The translations under genes and the position numbers were made by a program. The notes below the pieces were generated by a model that saw nothing but the letters and a program-made list of their open reading frames with translations, was not told the origin of the DNA and did not search any database. Positions 42,149 to 54,636 of a DNA stretch of 64,000 nucleotides are shown here, in pieces; positions within the stretch are counted from its first letter, which is position 1; every line of letters begins with the position of its first letter. The DNA is from Naganishia liquefaciens (taxonomy: Eukaryota > Basidiomycota > Tremellomycetes > Filobasidiales > Filobasidiaceae). Location: contig BLZA01000053.1 in NCBI GenBank assembly GCA_013423385.1, forward strand, positions 310,001 to 374,000. Reading direction: 5' to 3'.

Positions 42149-44698
42149 ATGGTACGGCCCACTTATACGGAAACAAGCTCAGCTGACACCCTTCCCTGCA
42201 GTTACTCCGTATTCGTTCCCAGGATGGAACCTTTCGCATCCAAGTCGAACCCGATACCACGGGCGAAGCATTCGCTGAAAAGGTATAACATCCAGCGCGC
42301 CTCCGAGGTTTTTTAAGCTCAATAGGCTGACCATTTGCCACTTGTACAGATCATCGAGACGATCCCGGGCAAGGCAGATGAAACGAGTGTCACCCTCAGT
42401 CCGCAACCTGTCGGTGGTGAAAAAGTGACGCTCGATGCGCTCAAGGGACGGAAAGTCGGGGATATGGGCTTTAGGTGGGTATTTTTCGGGGATTGGGCCC
42501 TTTTGGAAGAGCTGAATGACGACTTTGGTTAGCCACGGTGATATGTTATTCATGAGCTATAAACCACTTGAATCCGCCGTCGCCGCTGCCTCCGCCGACG
42601 CCCCAGCGCTAACACCAGCAGCCGAATCCAGTGTCCCTTCGGCCTCGCAACCCCCCGCCGCGCATCAGCCGCAAGTCACGGAAGATCAAGTCGACGACTA
42701 TTGGCGTTCAAGGGACGGCAAGATTGCGCGAGGGAGGGATAGTGCCATGTGTCGACATGGAGCCAAGGGCATGTGTGATTATTGCATGCCGCTCGAGGTG
42801 GGTCACAGGAGACAAGAGATTGACTATTCATGGGCAGCACTGACCTCGCGACTCTTGGTTTTGCCTCGTTTGACAGCCCTACGACGCAACTTACCAAGCG
42901 TCCCATCAAATCAAACACCTCTCCTTCCACGCCTACCTGCGTAAACTCACCGCCGGCACTGCCACCAACCCTGCCTCCTCGGCATCTTACCTCCCCCCAC
43001 TCGAACCACTCGACTACCGCGTCCGCACGCCCTGTACATCCGGCGCACATGCGCCCTGGCCCGCCGGGATATGCAGCAAGTGTCAGCCCTCGGCGATCAC
43101 GCTCGCGAGTCAGCCGTTTCGGAGTGTGGATCACGTCGAGTTTGCGACTCCCGGAATGATCGAGTCGTTTCTCAATGGATGGCGTAGGACGGGTATACAG
43201 CGGTTTGGGGTCTTGTTAGGCAGGGCGAGGCCGTATGAGAAAGTACCGATGGGGATTCGCGTCGTGGTAGAGGCGATTCATGAGGTGGCGCAAGAGGGTG
43301 AGGTGGATGGGTTGACGCTCGGCGAAGGGGTGCAGCAGGAAGAGGACGAGGTGAAAAAGGTTGCGGGATGGTGTCGGCGTGGATTACAGGTCGTTGGCAT
43401 GGTGTTTACCGATCTGACACCGTGAGTCTCCAGAGCGACAGTCTGGGTATGAAAAAACCCTAACGCAAGCTACAGGCAAGAAGACGACATTACCAAGATA
43501 AAATACAAGCGCCACGCCCAGTCCTTTTACCTATCCTCGCTCGAAACCATCTTTGCCGCACATCAACAACTCTCCCATCCGACGCCGACGCGCGCCTCGC
43601 CGACGGGCACGTTTTCCTCGCGTTTTGTCACCGTCTGTCTCACGGGTTCCGAGGAAGGCGGCGTCGATATCTTGGCGTTTCAGGTAACGGAGCAGGCCGT
43701 GGCGATGGTGCAGGCGGATATGATCGAGGCCAGTGTCGATCCGGGGACGGTCAGAGTCAAGCGCGAGGAGGGCGATCGATATGTTCCCGATGTGTTTTAC
43801 AGGTGGGTTCACGCGGGTCCGAGATGTCTCGCGTAAGTTATTAACGAGGAGGAGCGGCTAGTTACAAGAACGAGTACGGGATTCAGGTCAAGGATAATGC
43901 AAAGCCTTGCTTTCCGGTCGAGTATCTGCTCGTGAATGTACGTCTCTCCATCCCCGGCCCTCCACGCATTGGACTGACGTGCGCACACCCCTCCCAGCTC
44001 ACCCACGGTTTTCCCAACGACCCGAACCCGCTCTTCCAGAACATTGCGTTCCCGATCGAGAATCGCCAGGGTATCGAAACTCAGAGCATCGAAAGGGCGA
44101 CGGACCTTTTGGCTCCCGCGGTCGGCAAGGCGGATGTTCAGGATTCCGCGCAGAGGGCACAAATCGAGCGTGTGCTCAGCGATTGGCACTTGCTATTTTT
44201 CCTGACGCAATGCGGAATGTTTGACGAGGTGCGCACTTTGTGCCTTCCTTTTGACGATGGACTCGGGCTGATCGGATGGTGCCTCTTCAGGCTCAGTGCC
44301 AGTTGATCGCGCGTGCGGCGGTCGCACACGAGTCGGACGATCACGCCGCGCTCGAGGAACTTGTACAGACGGATTCGTGGAAAACGTTGATGACGCTCAT
44401 GCATGACCAGGCAAACTCAAAAGGTACGTCTCCCGAATTTTCGCCGATGCCATGCGTTTCCGGAGACTGAACAGAGGGCCGTCTATCAGCTCGTCCACCG
44501 GCGCAAAACGACGGATTCGAAGAGATCCCGGCTCATCTGCTCGACGAGATCAACGGGTTTTCCGGCGCGGGACAGAGTTCGGGCGCCCAGGAGGCCGGCC
44601 CTGCGGCGGCGCAGGAGGAAAAGGCGTGCCCGCATTGCACGTATGTGAATGCGCCGGGCGCACAGGACTGTGATGTTTGTGGCTTGCCGCTGAATTAG
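42149..44698 (+). CDS. NPL4: NPL4, ubiquitin-binding cofactor of Cdc48/p97
   Basis: Ten coding exons (42149-42151, 42202-42282, 42350-42474, 42533-42797, 42877-43421, 43476-43802, 43862-43937, 43998-44228, 44291-44423, 44475-44698) encode 669 aa. The first coding exon is only the ATG. The order of domains is an N-terminal ubiquitin-like fold ([20 protein letters not shown]) and the zf-NPL4 knuckle ([19 protein letters not shown]). The inactive MPN-like core ([36 protein letters not shown]) follows, then a C-terminal NZF-type finger ([20 protein letters not shown]). Npl4 binds Ufd1 and Cdc48 to unfold ubiquitinated proteins, for example in ER-associated degradation. The NZF finger, present in mammals but missing from budding yeast Npl4, is kept here. 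Confidence 0.95.
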
Positions 44699-45199
44699 GA
44701 GGGATGCGGGAATGCGTGAGACCGGGGGGAGGGGGTGGGCTTGTGATCGCATCTGTCGAGGGCAGTTGGCATAGATGCCTCCGTTCGTGCATTCGCTTGC
44801 GCGTGGTGGGGTCCGCTTGTATTCGTGAGCCGGGGGACAGGGAGCTTTGAGCAGACACCGCAGACGATAGCTCCAGAACCACAGCCGCAAACCTATAGCT
44901 CCGGAACTTGCCTACATGCCTACATATCTTCATGCATATATCGCATAATCCGAAAGCTGCTCCAGCAGTCAGCCAATCCATTTGCTTCGCTCAGACTTGC
45001 ATGGGTCATTACCTAGCAAGTAGCCCCAGAGACCAGGCCCGAGGGCAGACCGTGGCTTACATAGGGGAAATAGATGACAAGAAACGATATGCCTTGGCCT
45101 AATACACTTATGGACTTGAATGTTCTGGCAAAGTCCACCTCGCCCTGGAGCAAATACGAAGGGTATCATATTACCGTAATCACATATGCCTGCAACGCT
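44699..45199. other. Convergent 3' spacer
   Basis: This spacer holds the 3' ends of NPL4 (plus) and the chitin deacetylase gene (minus). Nothing else was recognised. Confidence 0.45.
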
Positions 45200-46855
45200 C
45201 TACAAGCACGAATAGATGGCGAGCATACCGGCCATAACGGTGGCGGCCAGCGGGATCGAGACAACTGAAGACCCACTGTGGTTCGCAGCGGTCTGCACAG
45301 CTCGTGCGGTTGTAGCGCCGGTGGTCATAGCTCCAGTGGCAGCACCTGTGGATTGACCGTTCGTCATAATGCCGGTCATGGAACCCGTAGCACTGGCTGA
45401 ATTGCTCGAGCTGGTAACAGTGTTGCCGCCAAAGTCGGGATAACTGAGCTCATATTAGTAGGAGAAATTATGCGGACACTTGGCTGTACCTACCTGATGT
45501 TGCCCTCCTGATAAGGATGGGTCAAGTTGTAGGCAGACGCGACTGGCACCAAGCTTGCGAAAGCCTGCTTCAACTGAGGGTACCACTTGATCGCTTCGGA
45601 CATGGTGAAATTGTTCAACTCGTGGGTGAGCATAATGGTGCCACGCTCGTTGAAAGTTCCATTGTTGAGACTGTCGATCAGAGCTTGGTAGTTGGCGTCG
45701 ATTGACGCCGCAGTGACGGGTGGGTTGCCAGTGTTGATTCTCCAGTCTTCCGAATCCTCCTGCCAAAGAATGCTGGTCAAGTTCATGGCTCCGGCGATCA
45801 CTCTGATTCGGTCGTCAATGTCTCCGAAGGGAGGACGCCTACAAGGGGATCAGCGGGTACGACGACACGCCTCCGGGCAACCTACCAGCACATTGGCGTG
45901 ACACCAGTGATCAACTTGATTGCCTTGCGTGTGTAGTACAATTCCGCGAATGCCTGCTCGTTGGTCAAGGCGGTCATGTAGTTGTGCGACCAAGTGTGAA
46001 TACAGATTTCATGACCATCCGTGATAGCGTCCTGGGCTTGCAGGGGCCAATCCATGACATTGGAGCCGATGTAGAACATGGTCGCCTTCTGGTTGTTCTC
46101 TCGCAGGAACTCGTAAAAGGCGTTGTGCGAGCAGTTCGGTCCGTCGTCGAAGCCTGTCACGCAGATCAGAACGTGTTAAGCCACCGCTTTTGCGACTGAC
46201 CATAACCCAAACTCCTTGGCTCGGGAATGTCGATGACATCAGCGGGAATTCCGCTGCGGTTGGGCTTGTCACCTGCCAAGGGAGCTCATCAGCTATATGG
46301 CGAATACCAAGGCGATTGAGCTTACACTGGCGATAGGTCCACCAACAATCGGGGTCGCTGGTATTGTAAGTGGGAGTAAAGCTCGCTATGATGGCCAATA
46401 TCAGTGACACCCGGATGGAAACAGGCATTGACATACAAAAGTCTCCGTTCGGCGTGCCCTTGACTTGAATGTTCGGGACTGTCGAGTTGACCTGAGCAAC
46501 GACTTGGTTGAACAGTGTCTCGGCCTCTGTGTCGCCAGATACCAAGCCCGCGATCTCCCAGATGGTGGGAAATTGCGCCTTGGCGTCGACAGCGGGTTGA
46601 TACGTGTAGTACGAGCATTCTGCGTTGGCATCTGAATGGAATGAATATGAGTAAGAATCATTGTGATGGGGGAATATATGTCTCACCTGTCGAGCCGTTG
46701 TTAACATATCTCCGCTGGATTTGAGGGAATCCAGCCGCCCCGCTGATCATGCCCAAATTCCGTCGGGCAATCTCTTGGCCACCGCATCCTTGATGAGCGG
46801 CGACCCGGGCGAGAATGGAACTCAGTCCGACGAGGGCAAGTCCAGACTGAAGCAT
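45200..46855 (-). CDS. CDA: Chitin deacetylase, secreted and probably GPI-anchored
   Basis: Seven exons on the minus strand (46855-46687, 46631-46437, 46385-46326, 46272-46201, 46153-45886, 45838-45494, 45443-45200) encode 450 aa. A signal peptide starts MLQSGLALVGLSSILARVAA. The NodB polysaccharide deacetylase domain shows motif 1 GFDDGPN (catalytic base and metal Asp), motif 2 HTWSHN (metal His residues), motif 3 WRPPFGDID, and HELNN for the late His. Several N-x-S/T sites are present. The C-terminus is Ser/Thr/Gly-rich and ends in a hydrophobic segment (SIPLAATVMAGMLAIYSCL), the pattern of a GPI signal. It converts cell-wall chitin to chitosan, as in Cryptococcus, where chitosan is needed for wall strength. 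It is well supported by motifs and closing frames. Confidence 0.95.
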
Positions 46856-47948
46856 GTTGATGTATCGATTATGAGACAGCCGGAGAGTGGAGACAAACGA
46901 ATGTGTTGCCACTTATGTATGGCTTTGGTTCACTCAATCACTCTCTCAGCGCAACGAAAGGTCGGTCGTGTTGCATAGCACAACAACGCTAAATGTACTA
47001 ACACGCATCTATCTTTTTAAAGCGATGCAACGCATGCTTGGTGACAGAAGCTCCCAACACGTTGCTCGTGAGAACGCCAGAGCGTCACCACAACAAAAAA
47101 CAGCAATTACCGCTGACACAAACGAGATCCGGTTGTCTAGCCGAGACAGAAGTGACTCCCAGCTCTTTGCACCTGTCATGAAGCTGTGTTGTTTGGCTAT
47201 ATCGGTTGCGTTAATACGACATGTTGAACGAGGGTTGCAAGTAGACGTAAAGACCTCGAAAGAAAAAGACATGTTTAGCAACGGCGATCAACAATAGTAA
47301 CAAGACGTGCCGGTCCATGCTATAAATATGTGGGCGGTGCTGACATCAGAAAGAATGAAAAATGCTTCCGGCCTTTCGGTCCGAAAAGTACCCGAATGCT
47401 TGGTTGAGATGATATTGGGCCTTTGATATGGTCAGCGTATGTCGATAGGCTCTCCGTCAGGAATCGAACGCAGCATGTCAATGATTCATCATACAGTTGA
47501 CGCTCACCAGAGGTGGTGAAACCGCTGATCTTACCGAGAGCGATCCCGGCGGCCGGTCAGCTGTCTAGCCACACGCCCGTACGGAATCCGGTTCGCAGCA
47601 TCTCTCGCACCGCCCTCGCCTATCGGCTCTCTTGTTGGTTGACACAGGTAAAACCTGAAACACGTGTGGGAAGAGGTGAAACGACGCGAATTGTGTGCAG
47701 GAGCGTGCTCAACGCCTGATCCAGGACATGCTGATTTCATTTCATCTACAGCGATTTGTTGACATACAAGATAGATTGTAAAAGCAGTCGAGATTGCAAA
47801 AATGATTGTTCCTCGATGAGCGACTTGATTGCAAAGATGATTGTTTTACGAGCGTGGGTTAGCCGTGAGTTTGCTTGATTTCGTTTCGTCTTTCGTGCAG
47901 TATTTGTACATGATTCGAATTTGTTGTAGCATGGCATGAGAACCATCC
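46856..47948. other. 1.1 kb spacer before the chitin deacetylase gene
   Basis: This gap holds the chitin deacetylase promoter and the trehalase 3' UTR. The part from about 46990 to 47350 is relatively AT-rich. Open frames of 90-136 codons on opposite strands overlap each other and have no recognisable features. Confidence 0.4.
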
Positions 47949-50900
47949 TTAGATCCTGTTGCGGTCGAATTCTCTCTTCATCTTTTCGACCTCTGGATCG
48001 AGTTCCTTTCCGGGACCAAGTCGGAAATAGACCTCGGGCTGCAAGCACAGACCGTCAACCAAGTCGGATCGCGAGCTTGCCAAACGTGTGCTTACCGGAG
48101 TGCAAGCGGCAACTGCCCTTCGCATACCAGTGGACAGGAAATGCAATCCCAGCTGGAATGAAGCTGACGGACAAGGACTTTGAGCACAGCTCGCGGTAAA
48201 TTGTAAGATTCGCTTACAATTTGTCCATGCGAAACCTTCTCGGTTGAGCATCTTGAAATCCAAGCCCTGGTTACCGTACTCGGCATCGACGAGATGCGAC
48301 AGGTTGACGACGTCAAACTTTTCCGGCACGACACCGTTATAGTCAACGCTGCATGATGGCAATTAGCGGACTTCCTATGCGCATGAAAAGAACGTACAAT
48401 GCGGTCGTCATCATGTAAATCCATCGGTAAGCGAGTCGCTGGCAATGCTCGTCGAATCCGTAACGCTCCAAACCGACCCAAGCCATGATCTGATGCGGCG
48501 CCCAGCCGTAAGGGTAGTCTGATACAACGTTAGCACAAGCGAAGTAAGTCGGTGGCAACAACGTACCCCACTGTCGGTTCGGACGATCAATCGAGATTCG
48601 ACCTCGAGATTCCTCGGTTCCGGATACCAGGCCGCCCTCGACCTCAAACTTGTGCAAGCTCTCGTGACTGTGGGATCACATGAGCTTACATTGGGCCAGC
48701 GGAACGATAACGACTTACATCATTCGCTGCGCTTGACCCTCACTGGCGCATCCGGCCCAGAGCGCCCAGAGCGAAGTAACGGTCTCGTACCTGGCCTGCT
48801 TCTTTTTCTTGGTGTCGTAATCAAAGTACAGCGCCTGACCCTCGTTCCACAGGTACTGATCAATCTTGTCCTTTCGCGAGACGGCACGCTCAAACCATTC
48901 CGCCGAAGTCTGCTTTCGAGAGGTTGACCTCTCGCGATGAGGCGACGCAAAGGCCTCTTTGGTGATGGGGAAGGGCGAGAGGTCAAACTCGTCATCGGCA
49001 TCGAGTTCGAGCTCGTCGCCAAAGACATCCTTGATGGCCGAGGCAATATCGTGCTCGTACTGCAAATGCTTGAGCGCCGGTCAGGCTCATCCAAGCGGAG
49101 GTCGACTCACCTTGAACAGCAATGCATTCAAATCAATCGTCGCCAAATTTGCACATCGCTTTTCGAATCGATACGTCGTGTCGTGTCCAGACTCTCGGAC
49201 ACCTCGATCATGCATAAAGTACTCGTCGAGCTCGGGCTCATCGAGTTCACGATCATTGTACTGGTCGATAAACTCGTTGATCGAGATGCCATGCTTTTCG
49301 GCATATGGTTGCAGGATGTGGGTAAAGTGACTGGCCTCGGTCTCTGGCGGAATACCCTGGCCGCCCGGTCGGTACCTGGAAAGCCCCGTTTCAACGTCCA
49401 ACGATGGTTCCCGCATCCAGTACGTGTGGTACTCCTTGATGGCGGCCCTGATGGCGCGCTTGAGCCACTCGACGTGTTGCTTTTGCATCTCGCGCGGCAT
49501 CTGGTTGTAAATCTGAAGCGCCAGATCCGTCACAAACGGAGGCTGAGATCGAGCGAGGTAGTAGGATCGGTTGCCGTTAAGGACCTTGTTGTAGTGCTTG
49601 ATCTCAAAGATGAAATGCTCGACGTGGTTCATTGCCATTTCCCGCTTGCCATCGACGAGCAGGCCGAGGCCGGTAAAGTACGAGTCCCAGTAGTAGAACT
49701 TTGGGGCGATGATGAGCACATGTACCGACGCAGCTGCCGAGTCCCTACTCACTTCGTTGAACCTGGCGCCGGGCACGACGAACGGCAAGCCATCAAATGT
49801 CGTCTTGCCATCGGCCGTCTGCTTCCTCTTCATCGCCAATGCAAGAATGCCGGGCGTCTCGTTGAGCGACTTGACGAATTCCGGGTCGTCCGGCTTGGGC
49901 GGCAATACCTCGACACGAAGACCGAGTTGTGGCTTCTTTCGTGCTCTGCCCCAGCGACCCCATGAATCAGCCATCCTCGCTCGTGGCTTCTCGGCTCATG
50001 AGTCTACTCACACCTCGCGGTAGTACTCGGCCATCTCGGGCTCTCCGTGCGGGACGTAAATCAACGGCTTGGCCTGCCTACTCCTATTCTTCGGATCCGC
50101 ACAGATCAACTCCAAGCCATCACCGTCAATTTTGCGCGTCAGCGAGTTCCAGAACGAGTTTTTGATCATTCGGCTCAGCCTGTCGACAGGGTTCTCGAGG
50201 AGACGGGCTTCATCGAGGACGATCCGCTTGCGGCCATAATCGCGCGCGAGAGCGAGTTCTTGCAAGAGGTTGGAAAGCATGTACGTACCCTATGCCCCAT
50301 CGAGCGCGTTAGCGGTCCTTTTCCCTAAAAGAACGCACGCCGCGCGGACTCACCCGAATATCATGACTCTTGTACGCGTTCGAGCTCGCCGTTCCGAGAC
50401 TCATCAATTTGGGTCCGGCATCGACCACGCCGATCTGGAAATCCCCGTTCGTGTCCTCTTGCTCGAGCACGAGCCTTAGCGTTTCCTCGACGTCGATCAA
50501 GAACCTGCGCGGCGCCCGGACGGACTGCTCGTCGTGCGAGAGCCGTCGGTTGCGGGAAACGGTCTCTTCATCCATTTGTTGCGGGCGTCGTTTGTTATGG
50601 CCCATCACGCCGGCCTGCAAGGAAAACGTTAGCACGGGCGTCGAGAAGGGCCCAAGGGGGAAGGGAAGCGGGGGGAAGCGGGGGGGGGGAATACTTGCGT
50701 TCGAATACGTTCGACTCCGACTCCATACTTCCTTGCCGCCGTAGTACTCATCCGCTTCGGCATGCACCTCGGGTGCCTGTCCCAGCCCTTCCTTGATGCC
50801 TCCCCTGTGTGCCACTCCGGCGAGTCCCACGGCTCCGGGCGGAACATGCGCGCCCTGATGCCCCGCCAAGCTCTGCGAGTTTGGCGCCGATCCTCCCGCT

Positions 50901-51433
50901 GTGCTTCGGGAAGGCGAGGAAGCCGAGTTGGCTGATGGCTTGCCAAGGTTTTCCGAGGGGACGACACCGGCGCTGATGCCATTGTAGTTTGCACCCGTAT
51001 ACTGGTTTCTACGCGGGGACGATGCATAAATGTTGGCGGACGGGCTTCCCATGGGCGGCACGCGTCCCGTGGGCGGCGTCTGCATTCCCTGATGATGATG
51101 GTGGTGTTCGTCGATGAATGAAGTATCACTCACGGCCGACCCTTGAAGATGCGAATGGTACGACATGGGCGCCTGAGCCGACTGCGCCGAGATGTTGATC
51201 TTGGCAGGGCCGATTTTGGCAGGTGGTGCTTTGCCGGCGGTAGAGGCGCCGTTGACCGCATCATCCTTGTCGTCGACGGGCGAGTTGGCACGAGATGTCG
51301 CCGGGGTCGCCTTGTGGAGGTCGTTGTCGATGTAGACGAGAGACTTGCTCTGTGGCAGCTGCGAAGACGGTGAGCATCAAATGCGGGTGGGGGTGGACAG
51401 ACGCCGTACCTTGGGCCGAGTGGGTTGTTCCAT
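47949..51433 (-). CDS. NTH1: Neutral trehalase
   Basis: Twelve exons on the minus strand encode 961 aa: 51433-51410, 51358-50699, 50614-50354, 50289-50012, 49975-49753, 49698-49111, 49059-48719, 48667-48567, 48518-48398, 48348-48218, 48163-48096 and 48038-47949. A long disordered N-terminus leads to a PKA-type site (RNRRLSHDE) and the calcium-binding segment [17 protein letters not shown]. The GH37 core has signature 1 ([15 protein letters not shown]), [17 protein letters not shown], signature 2 ([12 protein letters not shown]) and EGFAWTN near the end. It hydrolyses cytosolic trehalose to glucose after stress and is normally switched on by PKA and 14-3-3 binding. Intron 2 has a GC donor (AAC|GCAAGT). 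Inside exon 2 a 45-nt in-frame stretch (51133-51089) also has GT and AG ends and may be an optional intron. The protein is longer than yeast Nth1 mainly at its N-terminus. Confidence 0.94.
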
Positions 51434-51828
51434 GGTGCTGTGTGATATCAATCTCGCAGCGCAGATGCCAATGCCTATGGCGACGAGGGTATATGAGCGC
51501 GTGAGCGGCCTTGTTCTTGCTTCCCTTCCTTTGTCTGGGTGGAAAAGCTTTGGGTTTCCTTTGGGCTGCTTCTCCACGCGATAAGCTGCTCCCTCGCTAG
51601 CGCACACGGAACGTCATACGCTCGCCAGGCTGCGCGCTGACGGGCAGGGGGCCAGGCCAGAGTCGGGCAGTAATGGCACGATTGCGGGGGAAAGCGTGCC
51701 GACGTTTGCCCGGCCTCTACTGCCGCCCCAGACTCGAGCGCACAATCTCCAATGGACTGGACTGGACTGGACTGGACTGGACTGGACGGACGAATAAATA
51801 CACGGTTACGGGTGTCGACTTTCCTCTA
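51434..51828. other. LAM-family 3' end and trehalase promoter
   Basis: This tandem spacer on the minus strand contains the TGGAC repeat (51753-51787). No gene was seen. Confidence 0.45.
51753..51787 (+). repeat. TGGAC pentamer, seven copies
   Basis: Seven perfect tandem copies of TGGAC lie about 40 bp beyond the stop codon of the sterol-transfer gene, in its presumed 3' UTR and upstream of the trehalase gene. Confidence 0.92.
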
Positions 51829-54249
51829 CTACAGCTCCGGCAACGCCGTCCTCTTGACAATTCTGCCCGTGCCTCCAACGACACCGCTCGTCGTCCCCGC
51901 TACGACCTTGCCCACCCCCTTGCTAGCCGTCGCCGCTGCCGCGCGCTTCAAATGCGCCTTGACATCCCCTACCAGGACCTTCAACTCGCCCTCGGCCGCC
52001 TCGAGCGCGAGCAACCGTTTCACCGGCACACTGATCATCCTGCCCGTCCACACGAGGCGCTTGATCATGCCCAAGAACCACGTGAGAAGCATGACGAGGA
52101 CAATGACAAGGCACACAGCCCGGATGGGGTCGTCAGCGAGGTAGGCGATCGGTCCGTGCTCGAATAGAATCGTCTGCTGCGACTCGAGGCTTTCCATCGG
52201 ATCACGAGGTCCGCCTGCTCCACCGGTATCCGCGGCATCGCCGTTCTCAGCCGCCGCCTCGAGTCCCTCCTGGCCAGCACCAGCATCCCCGGTGTCGTCC
52301 GCCTCGCCGGCACCCTCCTTGGCGCCCTTGGTTGCCGGGAACTCGTCCGGGTGCGCCTTGATGTATTCCCGAATTTTTTTCGCCAGTAGCGAGTTCCAGT
52401 GCTTTTGCCCCGAGACGGATTGCGAGTTGATGGTGCCTGGATGGCGGCCGTCAGCCTGGATGATTTTGGACAAGTCGAGAGGGGGGGGGGGGAGGTGGAA
52501 CGTACCCTTCAACATGCTCTTGCCCGTCCAGTCCACTTGAAACGTCACATGCATCTTGGTTCCTCCGCCTTCGGCCCACGTAAACACCGTCTTACTCCTC
52601 GTCGCAAAGCTATTTCCAATTTCCCCTTATCAGCCGAGCTCTTCCCCCGAATGGCTCCAGCAACTCACCTCTTCCCGCTCGGCACACCGGGCGTTTGAGT
52701 CTTGCCCTCGACGCAGAACCAATCGTCTTGACCGTCAGGATGCACAATCTCTTCCGAGCTCTTGCACGTCGTCGATCCGATATTGCCGACGGGTCGGGCG
52801 TATTGAAAGTCACGGTGGCCATCCGACCAGGGCTGCATTTGGATATCTGAGGTGGCGGAACGGTGGGACTGTTAGTCGTACCCCAGAGGTAGACGCGTGA
52901 ACGTACCCTTGAATCCTTGCTCCTTCCAGATACTCTCCAAAAAGTCATTGTTGTGGTACAACAACTTGTAAATCTTTTCCGGCTCCGACGGCAGCCTGGT
53001 TCACCGCATGAGCACCTTTCTACATCTACTAAGCGAGCGCAACTCACACCGTGTCCAAGGCAAGCTTTTCCAGATCGTTCGTATCCGCCTTGGTCGCCGC
53101 CCGCGGCCCACCACTCGTCCCGTCCTCGTCCTTGCGCTGATCACTCTGCTCCTCGGGCTGCGCAGCCTTTTCCTCGTTGAATCCACCCGATGCGTCAGCA
53201 GTGTCCGCAGAGTCACCACTCATCTTCCGTCCTTTGGCAGCGGGAACGTCCCCGCCGCCGCCACCGCCGCTCAGGTAGGCGTTGAATTCCGGGTGCGCGT
53301 CGACAAAGGCATCAACGACTTGCGGGTTCTCGAGTTTCCAGTATCGCATGAGGATCCGGAGGACGTGGTCCCGGTCGGGAAGGGTCGTGAATTGGTACTA
53401 CACGGTCAGAGGGTCAGATCGAAGCAGGTATAGAACGGCAAACTGTGTGAAAGGCGTACCTTCTTGTCATTAACGTGCACTTCGAACGAATTGGGGATCA
53501 TCCCCGCAACGTTTCGCAACACGATCGCATGGATATGCTTGAGCGGGATCTCTCGCTGTTTCTGTGCTTCAGCTGCCAGGTGACTGACGTTGCGCGTCTT
53601 TGAGGCCCACCTTGGTTCGCACACCGAGAATGTTGCTGCGGAAACAGATCCGCTTGTTGCTGAGGTACATGCGCCCGTGGATCATGATTTCGATCACGAG
53701 TGCACATCCATGTGCTACAATGCCGCGTCAACGAATCGAATCACATGCGCGCAGGGTGACGCAGGGGGACGTACTACACATCAAATCCTCGTCATCCCGT
53801 GGATGAAACCGCTTTCGCCACTCCTTGACCCGTTTCTCCTTGATACAACTTTTCTCGTCTCCGCCTGACGCAGGATCATAGTCATCATCGTCATCATCGT
53901 CATCCGCCATGTCGGATGCCGAGGTCGTACTGGTCGCAAACGAACGGGTCGAAACGCCCGTGTCGGCGCGGTGTCGGGCGGGTCCTCCGGAGGAAGGGGC
54001 GAGCATGCTATCGGTTTGCGAACGCAAGCGGGAGGGCGTTACGGGTGGATTCGTAACAACGACGTGGACGGCCGGGTTTGTCGTGGGTATTTCGCTGCCC
54101 GTGTGCAGTATGGGCTCGGAAGCGGCGTGAGGACGGGCGTCTGGAGATGATTCATTGGTGGTCGTGCGGGGTGCCGGCTGTATATCAGCAGGCTTGGACT
54201 CAGTTGTCATGGGTTGGCCGAGGCCGAGGTGTTCGATTCCTTGGGACAT
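51829..54249 (-). CDS. GRAM-VASt sterol-transfer protein (LAM/Aster family)
   Basis: Eight exons on the minus strand (54249-53778, 53714-53611, 53555-53460, 53397-53048, 52995-52907, 52846-52669, 52609-52506, 52436-51829) encode 666 aa. A disordered N-terminus of about 130 residues, with a run of eight Asp, precedes the GRAM domain: CALVIEIMIHGRMYLSNKRI, CFRSNILGV, IPLKHIHAIVLRN and YQFTTLPDRDHVLRILMRYW. The VASt/StART-like domain follows: KIYKLLYHNNDFLESIWKEQ, FQYARPVGNIGS, VFTWAEGGGTKMHVTFQVDW and SMLKGTINSQS. One membrane helix (AVCLVIVLVMLLTWFLGMI) lies near residues 570-590. This matches the yeast Lam/Ltc and animal Aster proteins, ER-anchored carriers moving sterol between ER and plasma membrane. 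It has only one VASt domain. The acceptor of exon 3 is ambiguous by six bases. Confidence 0.9.
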
Positions 54250-54636
54250 GGCGCGATTGCAGCAAGTCCGACGGAGGGAGCGCGCGGTCCTGCGGGATGA
54301 GGGTGATGGCCTGCAGTGCGGTGGGGATCACGGTGGGAGGAGCGGAGGGTATATAGCATACAGAATTCTCGCAATTATTCTCGCCCTTCCCGCCTGCGTC
54401 GTCGCTGGTCGCGTGGGCATACCTCCTCGCCGTCCGGGCATCATCGCTCGCTCGGTCGGTCGGTTTCGGTGTATACGTCATAGTGACACCTGCCTCGCTT
54501 CGCATTCCAGCCACGTGGCCATGCCCGATCGCCGCGCTCCGGAGGTTTCTGCTCTTCGTTACGTTTCTGGTTTCCATCATCGCACGAGGCGATCGTCGAC
54601 GTACTGATCTGCCGATGGAAAGCTCTTTCAGAGGAG
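54250..54636. promoter_or_regulatory. Divergent promoter region, LAM and DUF2237 genes
   Basis: These 387 bp lie between two divergent starts. No TATA or repeated motif was recognised beyond a short CGGT repeat near 54453-54468. Confidence 0.4.

Noticed and set aside
46887-47297. 136-codon plus-strand frame in the chitin deacetylase upstream region
   Set aside because: It overlaps a similar frame on the other strand, begins at the edge of the chitin deacetylase leader and shows no recognisable domain.
47320-47330. TATAAATA on the plus strand as a promoter
   Set aside because: No plus-strand gene follows. It is also about 470 bp from the chitin deacetylase start and in the wrong orientation for it.
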